NCBI GenBank assembly: GCA_037176705.1
Contig: CM073896.1
Coordinates: 21,712,708-21,776,707 of the forward strand
Length of the DNA stretch: 64,000 nt
Source of the DNA: Molossus alvarezi
Taxonomy: Eukaryota > Chordata > Mammalia > Chiroptera > Molossidae
Direction: 5' to 3'
Positions 47,360 to 57,975 of the stretch are shown here, in pieces. Under the pieces are notes generated by a model. It had not been told where the DNA came from, did no database searches, and saw only the letters and a list, made by a program, of their open reading frames with translations. Made by a program: the position numbers and the translations under genes. Position 1 is the first letter of the stretch, and each line of letters begins with the position of its first letter.

Positions 47360-47540
47360 TTGAGTTCATTCTTGTGTACAGTGTAAGTTGGTGGTCATCT
47401 CCAGAATTTTTATTTGGTTATTTTTCAAACTTTTAATATCTTTGGCAAAGTATTCAATTTGTTGATTTTGTTTCTGAGTTCATTAAACAGCCTATCTGTG
47501 TTTTCTTCATCCCATAGAACTTTTTCAGGACTGTAATCTT

Positions 47541-47782
47541 TTATTATTTTTTTCTTTCCTATTTTTTTGTTTTTTGTTTTGTTTTGTTTTTTTTTTACGT
47601 AACAGAGGAAGGGAGAGAGAGACAGAAACATTGATGAGAGAGAGAACATCGATTGGCTGCCTCCCGCATGCCCCCCACTGAGGATTGAGCCCACAACCTG
47701 GGCATTTGCCCTGACCGGGAATCGAACTAGAGACCTCTTGGTGCATGGGTCGATGCTCAACCACTGAGCCACATCGGCCAGG
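47541..47782 (-). mobile_element. Ves SINE
   Basis: Minus-strand Ves after a long T/TTTTG-rich end. The 15-bp duplication CAGGACTGTAATCTT is exact (47526-47540 and 47783-47797), in ORF1 of the middle L1. Confidence 0.95.
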
Positions 47783-48836
47783 CAGGACTGTAATCTTGAA
47801 TTCCTTGTCATTTAAATTACAATTACATATTTCCATGTATTTAAATTTATTGTGTGGAGATTGTTTATTTTATTTCTGAGTTGCCTATTACCTGGTTATT
47901 TATGAAAGCAATGGCGACCAGCAGACCTCCACAGAGTGCTCCCTGCACCTCAACCTAAGCCTGGGATTAGTCACAGAGTGTGCCCTTCGCTCAGGGAAAA
48001 GGTGTTTCTATAGTATCAGTTCTCAGGATTGCAGAAATATGTTCTGTGACCTGACAAGAGGGACGAGGGGAGGCTAGCTCTGGGGGGGTTCAGGGAAGGC
48101 AGCCAGTCTCCATGGCTTTGTTCTCTGTCTGGAACGCTGCTTGCCAGACAGCTGTGGCTAAACCTCTGTTCTTGGTCCCTGCCAGGTCACTGGGCTCAGC
48201 CACAGCTAGTACTGTCCACTCCTGCAGGAAGCTCACTGAATCTTTCGGTTCCTCCCAGCTGAAGGAGCGCCAGCCACAGCTTGATTCCCCCCTTCTCTGG
48301 GCTGAGGCTGCAGTGAGCTCCGGGCTGCAGGGCTGAATCCATGGTTTGTCTGGGTTCTTCTCCCTTCTCATTTCCCTGGTTTGCTCCCATTTGCCCACCT
48401 TTGGATGTTTCAGTGCATGAATCTCTTAGATGAGTTTGTGCACGGACCAGGGACTCCTTTGTTGAATTATGGCCGTTCAAATCGTGGAAACTTCAAGGGC
48501 GGAGACCAAGGGGATCCCTCATGCCAGCATTCCTCTGATGTCACTCTCCCTTTATGAGTTATTTTGAGTTAATTTTTTGTACATAGTATGAAATATGGGT
48601 CTAAGTTTTTTTATATATGAGTATAAATTTTTCTAGCTACTATAGTACTTTTAAATTATTTTTGTCCAATTTCAGGTGCCCATAAAAATGAATCTGAATC
48701 TTTTTTATGTTTCAGTCGACTGATCTATTAACCTTTTTATATGCCAATTGCATACTGCCTTAATTACTCTGCCATTATAGTAGGGCTTGAAATCAGATAG
48801 TGGCAACCTCCAATTTGTTCATCTTGTCCAAAAATG

Positions 48837-49500
48837 TGTATTTCAATATAAACTTAAGTAGAAGTATGTTATACACTTAAAGAGTAATTGATAAGTAAAG
48901 ATAAACTATACATAATGTGCATCTAATACTCCAGGTACATGCAAAATAAAATAGAAAATGTAAACTTACGGGATCACTTATTTAAATAAGTCCCAAATAA
49001 AGCATTAAGTACTTCAAATCATTTGTAGTTGGTAAGCTGATACAATAAAGGCATTAATTTGGCCTCTGTTTCTAAAATGTATATGTATTTAAAATAAATG
49101 AAGATTTTTGTCTACCAGAGAGTTACAATATCTCAGGGTTGGAAAGAATGATCTAGTTTAACTCCCTCCTGGGCCTCAGGAAGTCAAGAATTTTGCACAG
49201 GATTAAAACTCAACTATCTATACAGTAGGCAGAGTGAAGATTTATAGCAGTGGGCCATCACCAGTACATTATACTCATCTGTATCTTCACACTTCACTTA
49301 GTAAAATAAGCCACATTCCTGGAGAAATAAATGAACAAGCTGTTACTGCTGGTATATTTTACTTTATGTAATATAAATGTATGCATATGTAAACTGTTAA
49401 CATACAATGGAAATCTAATGTGTCTTGATCTTCTGCCATAATGTTGATATTCCTTCATCGCCCACATCACCGTATTAATGATATTTATTTTACCTTACAG
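48837..49500. other. Non-genic stretch upstream of a candidate exon
   Basis: AT-rich unique-looking DNA. A weak MIR/L2-like run is possible near 49130-49260 but is not convincing. It ends in the pyrimidine-rich TATTTATTTTACCTTACAG acceptor-like sequence. Confidence 0.4.
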
Positions 49501-49795
49501 TTCTGGCGGGTTTGCTCAGTGTGCTTTGACAGACTCTGTCTAGCTCTGGAATTATGACCAAATCATTTCAGCAGTGGTCTTGATGTCCGTATCGGAAAGT
49601 GGCCACTTTAGATATTAAGCTTCAGATATATTAGGATCCTAAATATTGAACTCTGTAATGCCTATTAGATATTTGGAAGCATTGGATGTGCAGTCTGTCA
49701 GCATGCTAACAAATAGATGTATTGAAGACCCAGAAATTCTGGCTCAGAAATGATTCAGGAATGCCTGACCCAATGCAAGAACAGACAGAGTCAAG
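49501..49795 (+). other. Candidate non-coding exon A
   Basis: Bounded by a good 3' splice site (TTTATTTTACCTTACAG ending at 49500) and by AAG|GTGAGTGAG at 49793 onward, a near-consensus donor. The 295-bp interior is unique-looking, has stops in all plus frames and no recognised protein. Splice-site words occur by chance, so this is only a candidate for an lncRNA or UTR exon. Confidence 0.25.
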
Positions 49796-50742
49796 GTGAG
49801 TGAGGATAGCAGTTATCCTGAAATATTTTTACTACCGATTCCAAGTTAACCATGCAAAAGACTAATAAAGAAATAATATTACTTGAGTTGTTCGCATTTG
49901 AAACAAGAATTTCAACCTAAGAGGCAACCAAACAATCCACCAGATAAAGGACTGATTAAATCACATTTGCTCTGGAGACAAAGGTATCACTCTCAAGGCC
50001 CATGGCTTGTCAACTCTAGAATCCATCTTTCATTCATTTGTGTTTATTCACAGCATGGAAACACATTGCTTTTTTACAAAATTTATGAAGTGTCCTATGA
50101 TAAAAGATGCTGTAAAAAAGCAAGCATCCCCTTTATACGATTTGGCTCTGCTAACAAGGGCGGAAGGATGGTAATGACGTTCACTTCAGCCTCCAAACAT
50201 CCTTAATTATTTAACCCAACAGTGACAAGCGCTGTCTCTGGTACAAAGGCACGCTTCTCTAGCCACAACTTTTTTTTTGCTAAACCCTTTCAAATCATCT
50301 CCAGGCAATTCTGTTACAGCATTTCCAAATTATTCTCTCACATATGATTTCTAGGGTGTACTTGTCACATTGCTGAGAAGTTTGGTACCAAGGAATGTAT
50401 TTTTCCGAATAGCAAACAGAGGAAGAATAAGGTGTTAGCAGAAAAACAACACTTCCATCTCTAGATGCTCACATTTCTGTTAACATGAGGAAAAAAATGA
50501 TTTTTGCAAAATGTTATTGTGATAGAAATCTTGCTGTTTTGATTGATGTCACAAATCAAAGGTTAATAAAAATAATATATAACAATATAACATATAGTAA
50601 ACAGAACTTTAATTGCTAATTACAAATTAATAACTCAAAATCTTTAAAATTACATTCCTGAACAACTGTTCCTTCCATTTTTTTTTTTCTATTTTCAATT
50701 TTTTTTTAACTGTCTGTAATTTCTCTATTAAGAAAACTTCTT
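49796..50742. other. Unique stretch between candidate exon A and a Ves SINE
   Basis: No repeat recognised. A 107-codon open frame at 49883-50206 (plus) shows no domain or homology that I can name. Confidence 0.4.
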
Positions 50743-51003
50743 GCCCTGGCTGGTTTGGCTCAGCGGTTTGAGCGTCGGCCTGCAGATCAGAGAGTCCCAG
50801 GTTTGGTTCCCGCTAAGGGCACATACCTTGGTTGCAACTTGGCCCCAGCCCCTATTGGGGTCATGTGGATGGCAGCCAGTTGATGTGTCTCTCTCACATC
50901 AATGTGTCTTTCTCTCTCTTCCTCCCTCTCTCCCTCCCACGCTATCTGAAGATAAATGCAAAAATGTCCACGGATGATGATTAAAAAAAAAAAAAAAGAA
51001 AAA
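50743..51003 (+). mobile_element. Ves SINE, GATGAGGAT-tailed variant
   Basis: Complete: head GCCCTGGCTGGTTTGGCTCA, B box AGGTTTGGTTCCCGCTAAGG, core, pyrimidine tract, GAAGATAAATGCAAAAATG, GATGATGATT and an A tail. AAAACTTCTT repeats at 50733-50742 and 51004-51013. Confidence 0.95.
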
Positions 51004-51013
51004 AAAACTTCTT

Positions 51014-51576
51014 AATTCCTTTGAATAGGCCAGGGCAATATCAAAGCTCTCTTTGAAATCTTGGGGATATTTTTCATATCAAGGAATAAAATCAATTGAC
51101 CATATTGTAACATTATTTTTTTTTTAATTCACCTTAATACTGAGGCAACCTTGTAAGTAACATCTGAAGATTTTCAGACACTGATAAACAGTTCTAAAGA
51201 ACGTGTCAATCCAGAGACCTGAGAGTTATGAGTTGCTAGTTAAACATAGCAATCTATTTAGGATAGAGGCTTGTTAGCTGTAGAATATGAAGTTAAAATG
51301 GTGTTGTCTCCTGATTTATTCTCCCAAATTATATTGCAAATAATACATTGCTGAATTTTTCAAATTCCCATGTATCCACTCTGTTGGTTAGAATATATCT
51401 GTTTATAATATCTTTTCATGAGTAAAGATTTATTTGAAGCTCATGATTAAATCTTTTTATAAGGAAATGTATAGTCACTTTATTCTTTACTTAAAATTTT
51501 ATTAAATATGCATTAAATTATTGTTGTGTGTCTTTAACTGGAAATGGCTTTATTAGCTGTTTTCTTTTCTTCCCAG
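51014..51576. other. Non-genic stretch
   Basis: AT-rich with no recognised repeat. The last bases form a polypyrimidine tract and AG (GTTTTCTTTTCTTCCCAG, ending at 51576). Confidence 0.4.
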
Positions 51577-51798
51577 GATGGCGAAGAAAAATATTTCAAC
51601 TGAAATTTCAGGGAGGAAAGTAGGCAGACACCAGTAACTACAGAACTGGAGCAGCTCCAGAGCAGGGCACTAGCATCCTGGTTACTTCAGGCACCGTCTT
51701 CTGCAGCCACGAGTGGTTTTGGATGAGCCTAATCCATCAGCTCCCACTTCCTCACAGGCCTCTTCTGCTTCATGCGTCAAGTATGGCCACCAGGTAAG
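51577..51798 (+). other. Candidate non-coding exon B
   Basis: Strong acceptor (TTTTCTTTTCTTCCCAG|GATGG) with a plausible TTTAACT branch point about 45 bases upstream. The donor is AAG|GTAAGTG at 51796, with an alternative CAG|GTAAGG at 51793. The 222-bp interior opens with AGGATGG, a Kozak-like ATG, but that frame ends after 19 codons. GC content is higher than the flanks. It lies on the same strand as candidate exon A, 1.8 kb downstream. Confidence 0.3.
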
Positions 51799-52735
51799 GT
51801 AAGTGACAAACTTTCTTTTCAGCATTCTTTCACTTTGAAATCCACGTGAAGCTGTACCATTGAGCGCATAGGCATCCTCCCACTGTGGTCAATATGAAAA
51901 CATGCTCTTCTTTCTCCTGAGCACTGCCTAGGACAGTTCCTCATACACAGATGGGGTTAGATGGGCGGATAGACTCAGGCATTTCTAAGATCCCACGTAC
52001 TCCTTACAGTGCATTGAGAAGAATCATTTTTAAGGGCACTGCCATTAAATGAGGAGGTGAATTCTCTTTCAACCAGGTTTTAACCCTGGGAAAGAAATAT
52101 CCATTCAACTCGCTTTCATTTATTAAATTGTATCTTCGCCATGTCAAAAGTGCTATAGCATATGAGTTAAAAATAAGTGCAAATCAGAAAGACAGCATTA
52201 AGGAAAGAAAATCATCTACCTCAACTTGTAGAAATAAAATTAAAGCAAGGGCATAAATGCATCTGTAGACCCCTCCCCAGAACATTTTATGTAAGGTGAT
52301 CGGTAAGCATTAGTTAAGTGAATGAACCATGAAATATAACTTGGGAATTTAAGTTTTCAGGACCAAATGCCAGGCCCTTTGTTCAGTCAAAGAGAAGAAA
52401 TAAAGATGTTACAAAGCATGGAAGTAGCTATAGTATCAGTACATTACACAAAATAAGAGAGTTAAAAATAGTAGAATATGCCATCACATTATTTTCTTAA
52501 TTTGTAAATGTTCAAGCTTGAGCAATCTGAACAACTATGTACAACAAGTTTGAGGACTTGGTAAAAATGTCTCATCCCCTTGACATGGAAAAAACTGAAT
52601 GAGTAAATTATATCTGTATATAATTAAACTAATTATAATAGAATAATATCCCAAAATTATCCACTGCCCTCAAACCCCTGCCTAAAACATACCAGGGTTT
52701 ATAGAGAAGCCAAAAATATCTTTATCCTCAAGAAC
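51799..52735. other. Non-genic stretch
   Basis: No gene or repeat recognised. Confidence 0.4.
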
Positions 52736-52775
52736 ACAAATGGAAACATGTTGTTTTCAATATATGCTTCTCATA

Positions 52776-52926
52776 ACCACTGGACACAGACAACAGTGCA
52801 GTGAAGGGGGGGGAGGGGGGTGTCAATGGGAGGGACGTCTGTCTGTAATAATACTTCAACAATAAAAATACTTCGACAATAAAGCATATATATATATATA
52901 CCAACTTAGTATGAGAAGTGTATACA
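52776..52926 (+). mobile_element. Short 5'-truncated L1 3' end
   Basis: GGACACAGACAACAGTGCAG, a G-rich run and CTGTAATAATACTTCAACAA followed by TAAAAATAC match the terminal L1 3' UTR. CTTCTCATA at 52767-52775 and 52927-52935 is a possible target duplication. The tail runs through (TA)n into the left arm of a perfect palindrome. Confidence 0.65.
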
Positions 52927-52944
52927 CTTCTCATACTAAGTTGG
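52901..52944. repeat. Perfect 44-bp palindrome
   Basis: The left arm CCAACTTAGTATGAGAAGTG continues TA, then its exact complement follows with no spacer, centred between 52922 and 52923. It is preceded by (TA)n. On either strand it would form a 22-bp stem. Confidence 0.97.
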
Positions 52945-53251
52945 TTTTTATTTCTTATTTCCAAATTCATCATGTGAATTATTCAGTTTTGTATAAGTCA
53001 CACTGTCCCCAGTGGTGCCCTTTATTTACCCTTGTGTTAAGGAGGAGCATAAAGTAACTGATATAAAATTATAAAACGTACTTGGATCCAAGTCTCCAAG
53101 CAAATATACAGTTGCAAATGATTACAAACTTCATCGGAAAGGTTGATGCTCTATCCAGTTTCAAAGCCTATATGTTTATGTCATGTAACCAGAAAGTTGT
53201 CAATGCCATTTTAGTATATCAAGCAAATTTTGACATCAGATTTCTGTTTTT
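52945..53251. other. Non-genic stretch
   Basis: Unique-looking DNA. Nothing recognised. Confidence 0.4.
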
Positions 53252-53475
53252 TGTTTTATTTAAATTTTTTTTTCTTTATGGATTTTTAGGAGAGAGGAAG
53301 GGAGAGGGAGAGAGAGATAGAAACATTGATGAGAAAGAACATCGATTGGCCGCCTGCTGCACGTCCACCACTGGGGACCGGGCCCACAACCTGGTCGAGT
53401 GCCCTGACTGGCACTCAAACCAGTGACCTCTTGGTACATGGGTTGATGCTCAACCACTGAGCCACACTGGCTGGG
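53252..53475 (-). mobile_element. Ves SINE
   Basis: Minus-strand Ves: T-rich end, TTTTTAGGAGAGAGGAAGG, core complement, head complement GAGCCACACTGGCTGGGC. Flanks TTTCTGTT and CTTCTGTT may be a degraded target duplication. Confidence 0.9.
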
Positions 53476-53519
53476 CTATACACTTCTGTTATGAATTCCA
53501 GGTTTGTCACTTGTTAAAA

Positions 53520-54056
53520 GAGGAACTTCTTTTTCTTAATTTATCTTTTTTGTTGAAACTATTACATATGTCTCCCCTTTCCCCCCTGCTTACCCCTTCC
53601 TCCCCACTCCTACCTGCCTTCCCCCGCTTTACCACACTATTGTCTGTGTCCACTGCTTCTGTGTATATGTAGGTATGTTCTTTGGTTTATCTCTTCCTAC
53701 CTCCCATCCCCCTTTCCTCTGAGGTTTGTCAGTCTGTTCCCTGCTTCCATGTCTCTGGATCTATTTTTTTCCTCTGTTTATTTTGTTCATTAGATTCCAC
53801 AAATAAGTGAGATCATGTAATACTTGTCTTTCTCTGCCTGGCTTATTTCACTTAGCATAATACTCTTCAGGTCCCTCCAAGGTGTCTCAAAAGATAAGAG
53901 ATCCCTCTTTCTTACAGCTGCATAGTGTTCCATTGTGTATATGTACCACCGCTTTTTTATCCATTCGTCTACTGATGGACACTTGGGCTGTTTCCAGATC
54001 TTAGCTACTGCAAATAATGCCGCTGTGAATACAGGAGTGCATATATTCTTTTTGAT
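53520..54056 (-). mobile_element. 5'-truncated L1 3' end, antisense
   Basis: The 3' UTR and ORF2 C-terminus complement (TTTTTTGTTGAAACTATTACA through GTGAATACAGGAGTGCATATA) end abruptly at about 54056. The minus-strand C-terminal ORF2 text is close to that of the younger L1 at 23839-24100. Confidence 0.88.
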
Positions 54057-54459
54057 TGATAGACATTGTTTTTTATTAACTTTCTCTGGTATTTTATTTT
54101 ATCCTAAGTACTATATAGCCTTCATTTTATGATGAGGGATAGGGAAAATATAAAAACTTAGGGTTATCTCAAACATGCATGCTTTGAAATAAAAACTAAA
54201 ATGGCAAAATATTTGTATAACTGTGGTTCACTTTCCAGCTTGGGAAAAAGCAAAGAATGAACATACTCTGTAATCATGACCTTATATGTATTTGAGACAC
54301 AATGGACTTTAATATTTGGTTAGAAAATCAAGGTTTTTTTAATCATTATCAACATGACATAATCAGAATCTTTGCAGATCTCCATCAGTATAACAGAAAA
54401 GGGAGATGAAAATCACGTGACCACCTAATGATGGGTAAGTACCTCAGACTCTGAATCAA
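54057..54459. other. Non-genic stretch between two L1s
   Basis: Nothing recognised. Confidence 0.4.
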
Positions 54460-54544
54460 ATGTTTTTTTTTCTTTGTTTTATTATGATATACTTGATATA
54501 CAACACTGTATTAGCTTAAGGTATGCAACATAAAGATTTGATTG

Positions 54545-54608
54545 ATATATATCTATATCTATATGTATATATATCTATATCTATCTATCTATATCTATCT
54601 ATCTATAT
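54545..54608. repeat. (TATC)n / (ATCT)n microsatellite
   Basis: Tetranucleotide units with TATATA interruptions inside the L1 3' UTR. Confidence 0.85.
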
Positions 54609-55433
54609 AGTGAAATGATTACCACAATAAGTTAACATTCATAATCTTATATAGTTACAAATTTTTCTCCTTGTAATGAGAACTTCCAGGATTTATTCTC
54701 TTAGCAACTTGCAAATGTACCATAAAGCAGTAACTATGGTCATCATGTTGTACATTATATCCCAAGTACTTACTTATCTTAGAACTGGTAGTTGGTACCT
54801 TTTGACTCCGTTCATCCAAATCCCCCACCCCAATTTCTAGCCACCACAAATCTGATCTATTGTACTATCAGTTTTTTCTTTCTTTATCGATTCCACATGT
54901 AAATGAGATCCTTACTTTATTTATCTTCCTTTAACTTATTTCATTTAGCATAAATGCCCTCAAGGCCCATGCATGTCATTGTAAATGGCAGGATTTTCTA
55001 CTTTTTTATGGTTGAATAATATTCCATTGTTTATGTAAACAAAGGAATATATAAAATGATTGTATAATTTTACTTTTCATTCTGTCAGTGTGGTGTATCA
55101 ATTTTGCAGATTTACTTATGTTAAATCATCCTTGCATATTAAGGATGAAGGCCTCTTGATCATGGTATATAATTTTTTTAAATGTGTTTGCTAATATTTT
55201 ATTGAGAATTTTTGCATCTATATTCCTGAGCTATATTATAGTTTTCTTATACTATCTTACCTGGTATTGATGTCAGGACAATACTGGCCTCATAAAATGA
55301 CTTCGGGAATATTTTCTCCTCTATGATTTTTTGGGAGGAGTTTTACAAAGATAGGCTTTGATTTTTTTTTTTTTTTTAAGGTTTGGTAGAATTTACCAGT
55401 GAAACCATCTGGTTTTGGAGTTCTCTGTGTTGG

Positions 55434-55455
55434 GTGTGTGTGTGTGTGTGTGTGT
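55434..55455. repeat. (GT)n microsatellite
   Basis: About eleven TG units within the L1. Confidence 0.9.
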
Positions 55456-57338
55456 TTACTGATTCCCTGGTCTATTTAGATTTTCTATTTCTTCCTGATT
55501 TAGTTTTGGTAGATTGTATACTTTTAAGTATTTATTCATATTTTCTAGGTTTTCAGTTTATTGGCTCTGATGATTGTTTGAATTTCTGTGATATCAGTTG
55601 TAATGTCTCCTCTTTCATTTAGAATGTTGTTGATTTTGGTCTTTTTTTTTCTTGGTTAGCCTAGCTAAATGAAGGTTTGACAATTTGCTTTATCTTTTCA
55701 AGAACCAACTCAGTTTTGTTAATCTTTTTGTGTTCTCTATTTTCTTCTTCTCTAATCATAATTACTTTCTTTCATCTGCTGACTTTGGGCTTAGTTTGTT
55801 CTAGTTTTATGGGGTAGAACGTTGGTTTGTTTGAGATCTATTTTCTTGATGTATGCTTTTATTGCTGTAAATATGCATCCCTTATAACTGCTTTTGCTTC
55901 ATCCCATACATTTTGGTATGCCTTGTTTCTATCTTCATTTGTCTCCAGAATCTTTTTTTTTCCCCTTGCTTTTTTCTTTGATTCATTTGTTGTTCAGGAG
56001 AGTGTTGTTTATTTTATAAATGTTCATAAGTTTTTCCACTGTTATTGTTTTCTCGTTTTATACCATTGTGGTCAGAAAAAGAAACTTGGTATGATTTCAA
56101 TCTTCTTGAATTTTTGAAGACCTGTTTGGTGCAGGCTAATATATGATCTATCTATGTGTGTTCTGCTGCTGTTGGGTAGAATTTTCTTATATATGATTGT
56201 TAGTTTCACTCATTTATAGTGTTCAAATTTGGTGTTTTTCATTGGTTCTCTGTCTGGATGATCTACCTATTGTTGAGAGTGAGTTATTAAATTTCCTAAC
56301 TATCATTGTATTGCTGCTTCTTCCTCCTGTTAGTATTTGTTTTATAAATTAGGTGCTCTGATAGAGAAATACTGTTTACAATTACTATAGCTTCTTGATA
56401 GATTAACTCCTATATCATTATATAATAACCTTCTTTGTCATTTTTTTATCATTTTAGTTTAAAGTCTATTTTGTCTGATTAAGTATAGCTACCCTAGCCT
56501 TTTGTTACAATTTTCCTTAAATATCTTTCTCCATTTCTTCACTTTCAGTCTACATGTGTTTTTAAATTTATAGTGAGTCTCTTGTAGGTGACATATCATT
56601 GGATCCTGTTCTTTTTAAATTCATTCAGCCACTTTCTTTTAATTGGAGAATTTTATCTGTTTACTTTTGAACTAATTTTTGGTTGGTAAGGACTCACTGT
56701 TGTTAATCGTGTTCTGAATCTTTCATAGAAGCATTTATTGTCTTATCCTTCTGTCATCTTTTGTGATTTGATGGCTTTTGACATCAGTATGTTTTGGCTT
56801 CCTCATCATGTTCCTTTGTATAATTCCGACGAGTTTTTCCTGTGTAATTATCATGAGGATTACATAAAATATCTTCATTTTATCATGCTATTTGAAACTG
56901 ATAACAACTTCAATTTTGATAGCATTCCTAAACTTTACATTTTTGCTTTTCTCCCCAACCTCATTTTAGGTTATTTTTGTTACATTTTTACATTATGCAT
57001 AAAATAGCACATTATTGTAGTTATGCTTTTAAGGTTTGTATTTTAACTTTTATACTAGAATTATAAGTGAATTATGTACCACAATTACCCTATTAGAATA
57101 TGTCTTTAGTCATATATTTACCATTACCAGTGAGTTTTATTCTAACTTCATATGTTTCTATGATATTAGCATTTTTTAATTTGCACTTAACTCTCTTTGG
57201 CATTTCTTACATGGCAGGTTTACAGTAAACTTCCTCACCTTTTGTTTGTTAGGGAATTTCTTCATTTCTTCTTCATTTCTAAGGGACAGACTTGCTGGGT
57301 ATATTTTGAATATATCATCCCATTCTCTCCTGGCCTGA

Positions 57339-57781
57339 TTCCCATCCAAGCACAGCTCTGAGCGGGACTCTGTGACTGCCTGCATTCTCTGGCCTTGCCT
57401 CCTGGATGGCCCAGCCTGGGTACTATACTGGGCATTCAGTGAGGGTATGAATTAGACTTCCTGCCTGGTGGGGGGTAGGGGGAGGCAGCAGAATGGGCCA
57501 AGAAACAACAAACGAGGCTGGCGGAGCTGGATGTTCAGTACAGGCTCTCTTTTTATCACTGAAGAAACTGTGGTCCTGGAGAGCCCTCTCTGTGTGATGC
57601 TGTGCCAGCCTGGGACAGGGGTGGTTTTCATAGTGGTGTTTTGTAAATTACTACCAGTGTCTTTTTGGTCCTGTGGATATGGATTTAATATATGTTGCTA
57701 GTCACTTTGCAATATCGTATGGCATGTTGATCTGGGTTCATCTATGGAATCAGTCCTGGATTCTTTTAAAAGGAAATGGCT
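57339..57781. other. Non-genic, GC-richer stretch
   Basis: No repeat or gene recognised. Includes a G-rich run at 57468-57484. The open frames at 57176-57385 (minus) and 57468-57701 (plus) lack any known domain. Confidence 0.4.
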
Positions 57782-57975
57782 GGTTCTGGCTGAGTAGTTC
57801 AATTGGTTAGAGTGTCATCCTGATATACCAATATTGAGGGTTCAATATCGAGTCAGGGCACATACAAGAAGCAACAAATGAATGCATAAATAAGTGGAAC
57901 AACAAATCAGTGTTTCTCTCTTCCTTCCTCCCCTTCCCCTCTCTCTCTAATAAAAATAAATAAATAAATAAATTT
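57782..57975 (+). mobile_element. Older tRNA-derived SINE
   Basis: GGCTGAGTAGTTCAATTGG head, GGGTTCAATATCGAGTCAGG B-box region, then ACATACAAGAAGCAACAAATG, GAATGCATAAATAAGTGG and a CTCTCT tract, ending in (AAAT)n. It shares the tRNA head and pyrimidine tract of Ves but not its core, so it is an older, related bat SINE. Confidence 0.75.

Larger units (their letters stand above)
45165..47393 (-). mobile_element. Inner L1 (3' half), antisense, nested in ORF1 of the middle L1
   Basis: A second L1 3' UTR starts at about 45165 (TTAATGTTGACATTATTGTAG) and runs through the ORF2 C-terminal region to about 47393. The middle L1 ORF1 text then resumes with CATCTCCAGAATTTTTATTTGG. It contains a U1 retropseudogene and three Ves SINEs. 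One ORF2-like minus frame survives at 46578-46862 ([10 protein letters not shown]). The copy is 5'-truncated. Confidence 0.8.
40580..48550 (-). mobile_element. Middle full-length-type L1, antisense, heavily interrupted
   Basis: The 3' UTR (AAATTTGTTGGGGTCACATTG) begins at 40580. ORF2 complement runs to about 44075, ORF1 from about 44500, and a GC-rich 5' UTR covers about 47930-48550, ending in GGGAGAGTGACATCAGAGG on the minus strand. The duplication TTTATGAG(G/T)TATTTT at 40565-40579 and 48551-48565 marks its insertion into the outer L1. It is interrupted by two Ves SINEs (40642-40872 and 47541-47782) and an inner L1 with its own passengers. Confidence 0.83.
38797..48836 (-). mobile_element. 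Outermost old L1, antisense, split by later L1
   Basis: L1M-type 3' UTR and ORF2 end occupy 38797-40579 (with a Ves and an L1 fragment inside) and resume at 48551-48836 with ORF2 text (TTTTGAGTTAATTTTTTGTAC, then a decayed stretch to CCTCCAATTTGTTCATC). Between them lies a complete later L1 flanked by a 15-bp duplication. No usable coding capacity remains. Confidence 0.8.
54460..57338 (-). mobile_element. Old L1, antisense, internally deleted
   Basis: L1M-type 3' UTR (TTATGATATACTTGATATACA) begins near 54460. The copy goes from the ORF2 C-terminal region at about 55020 directly to the reverse transcriptase region at about 55080, so roughly 1.5 kb of ORF2 is missing. It then continues toward ORF1 to about 57338. 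All frames are broken. Confidence 0.8.

Noticed and set aside
48090..48398. 102-codon minus-strand open frame
   Set aside because: It lies in the GC-rich 5' UTR of the middle L1 and has no domain.
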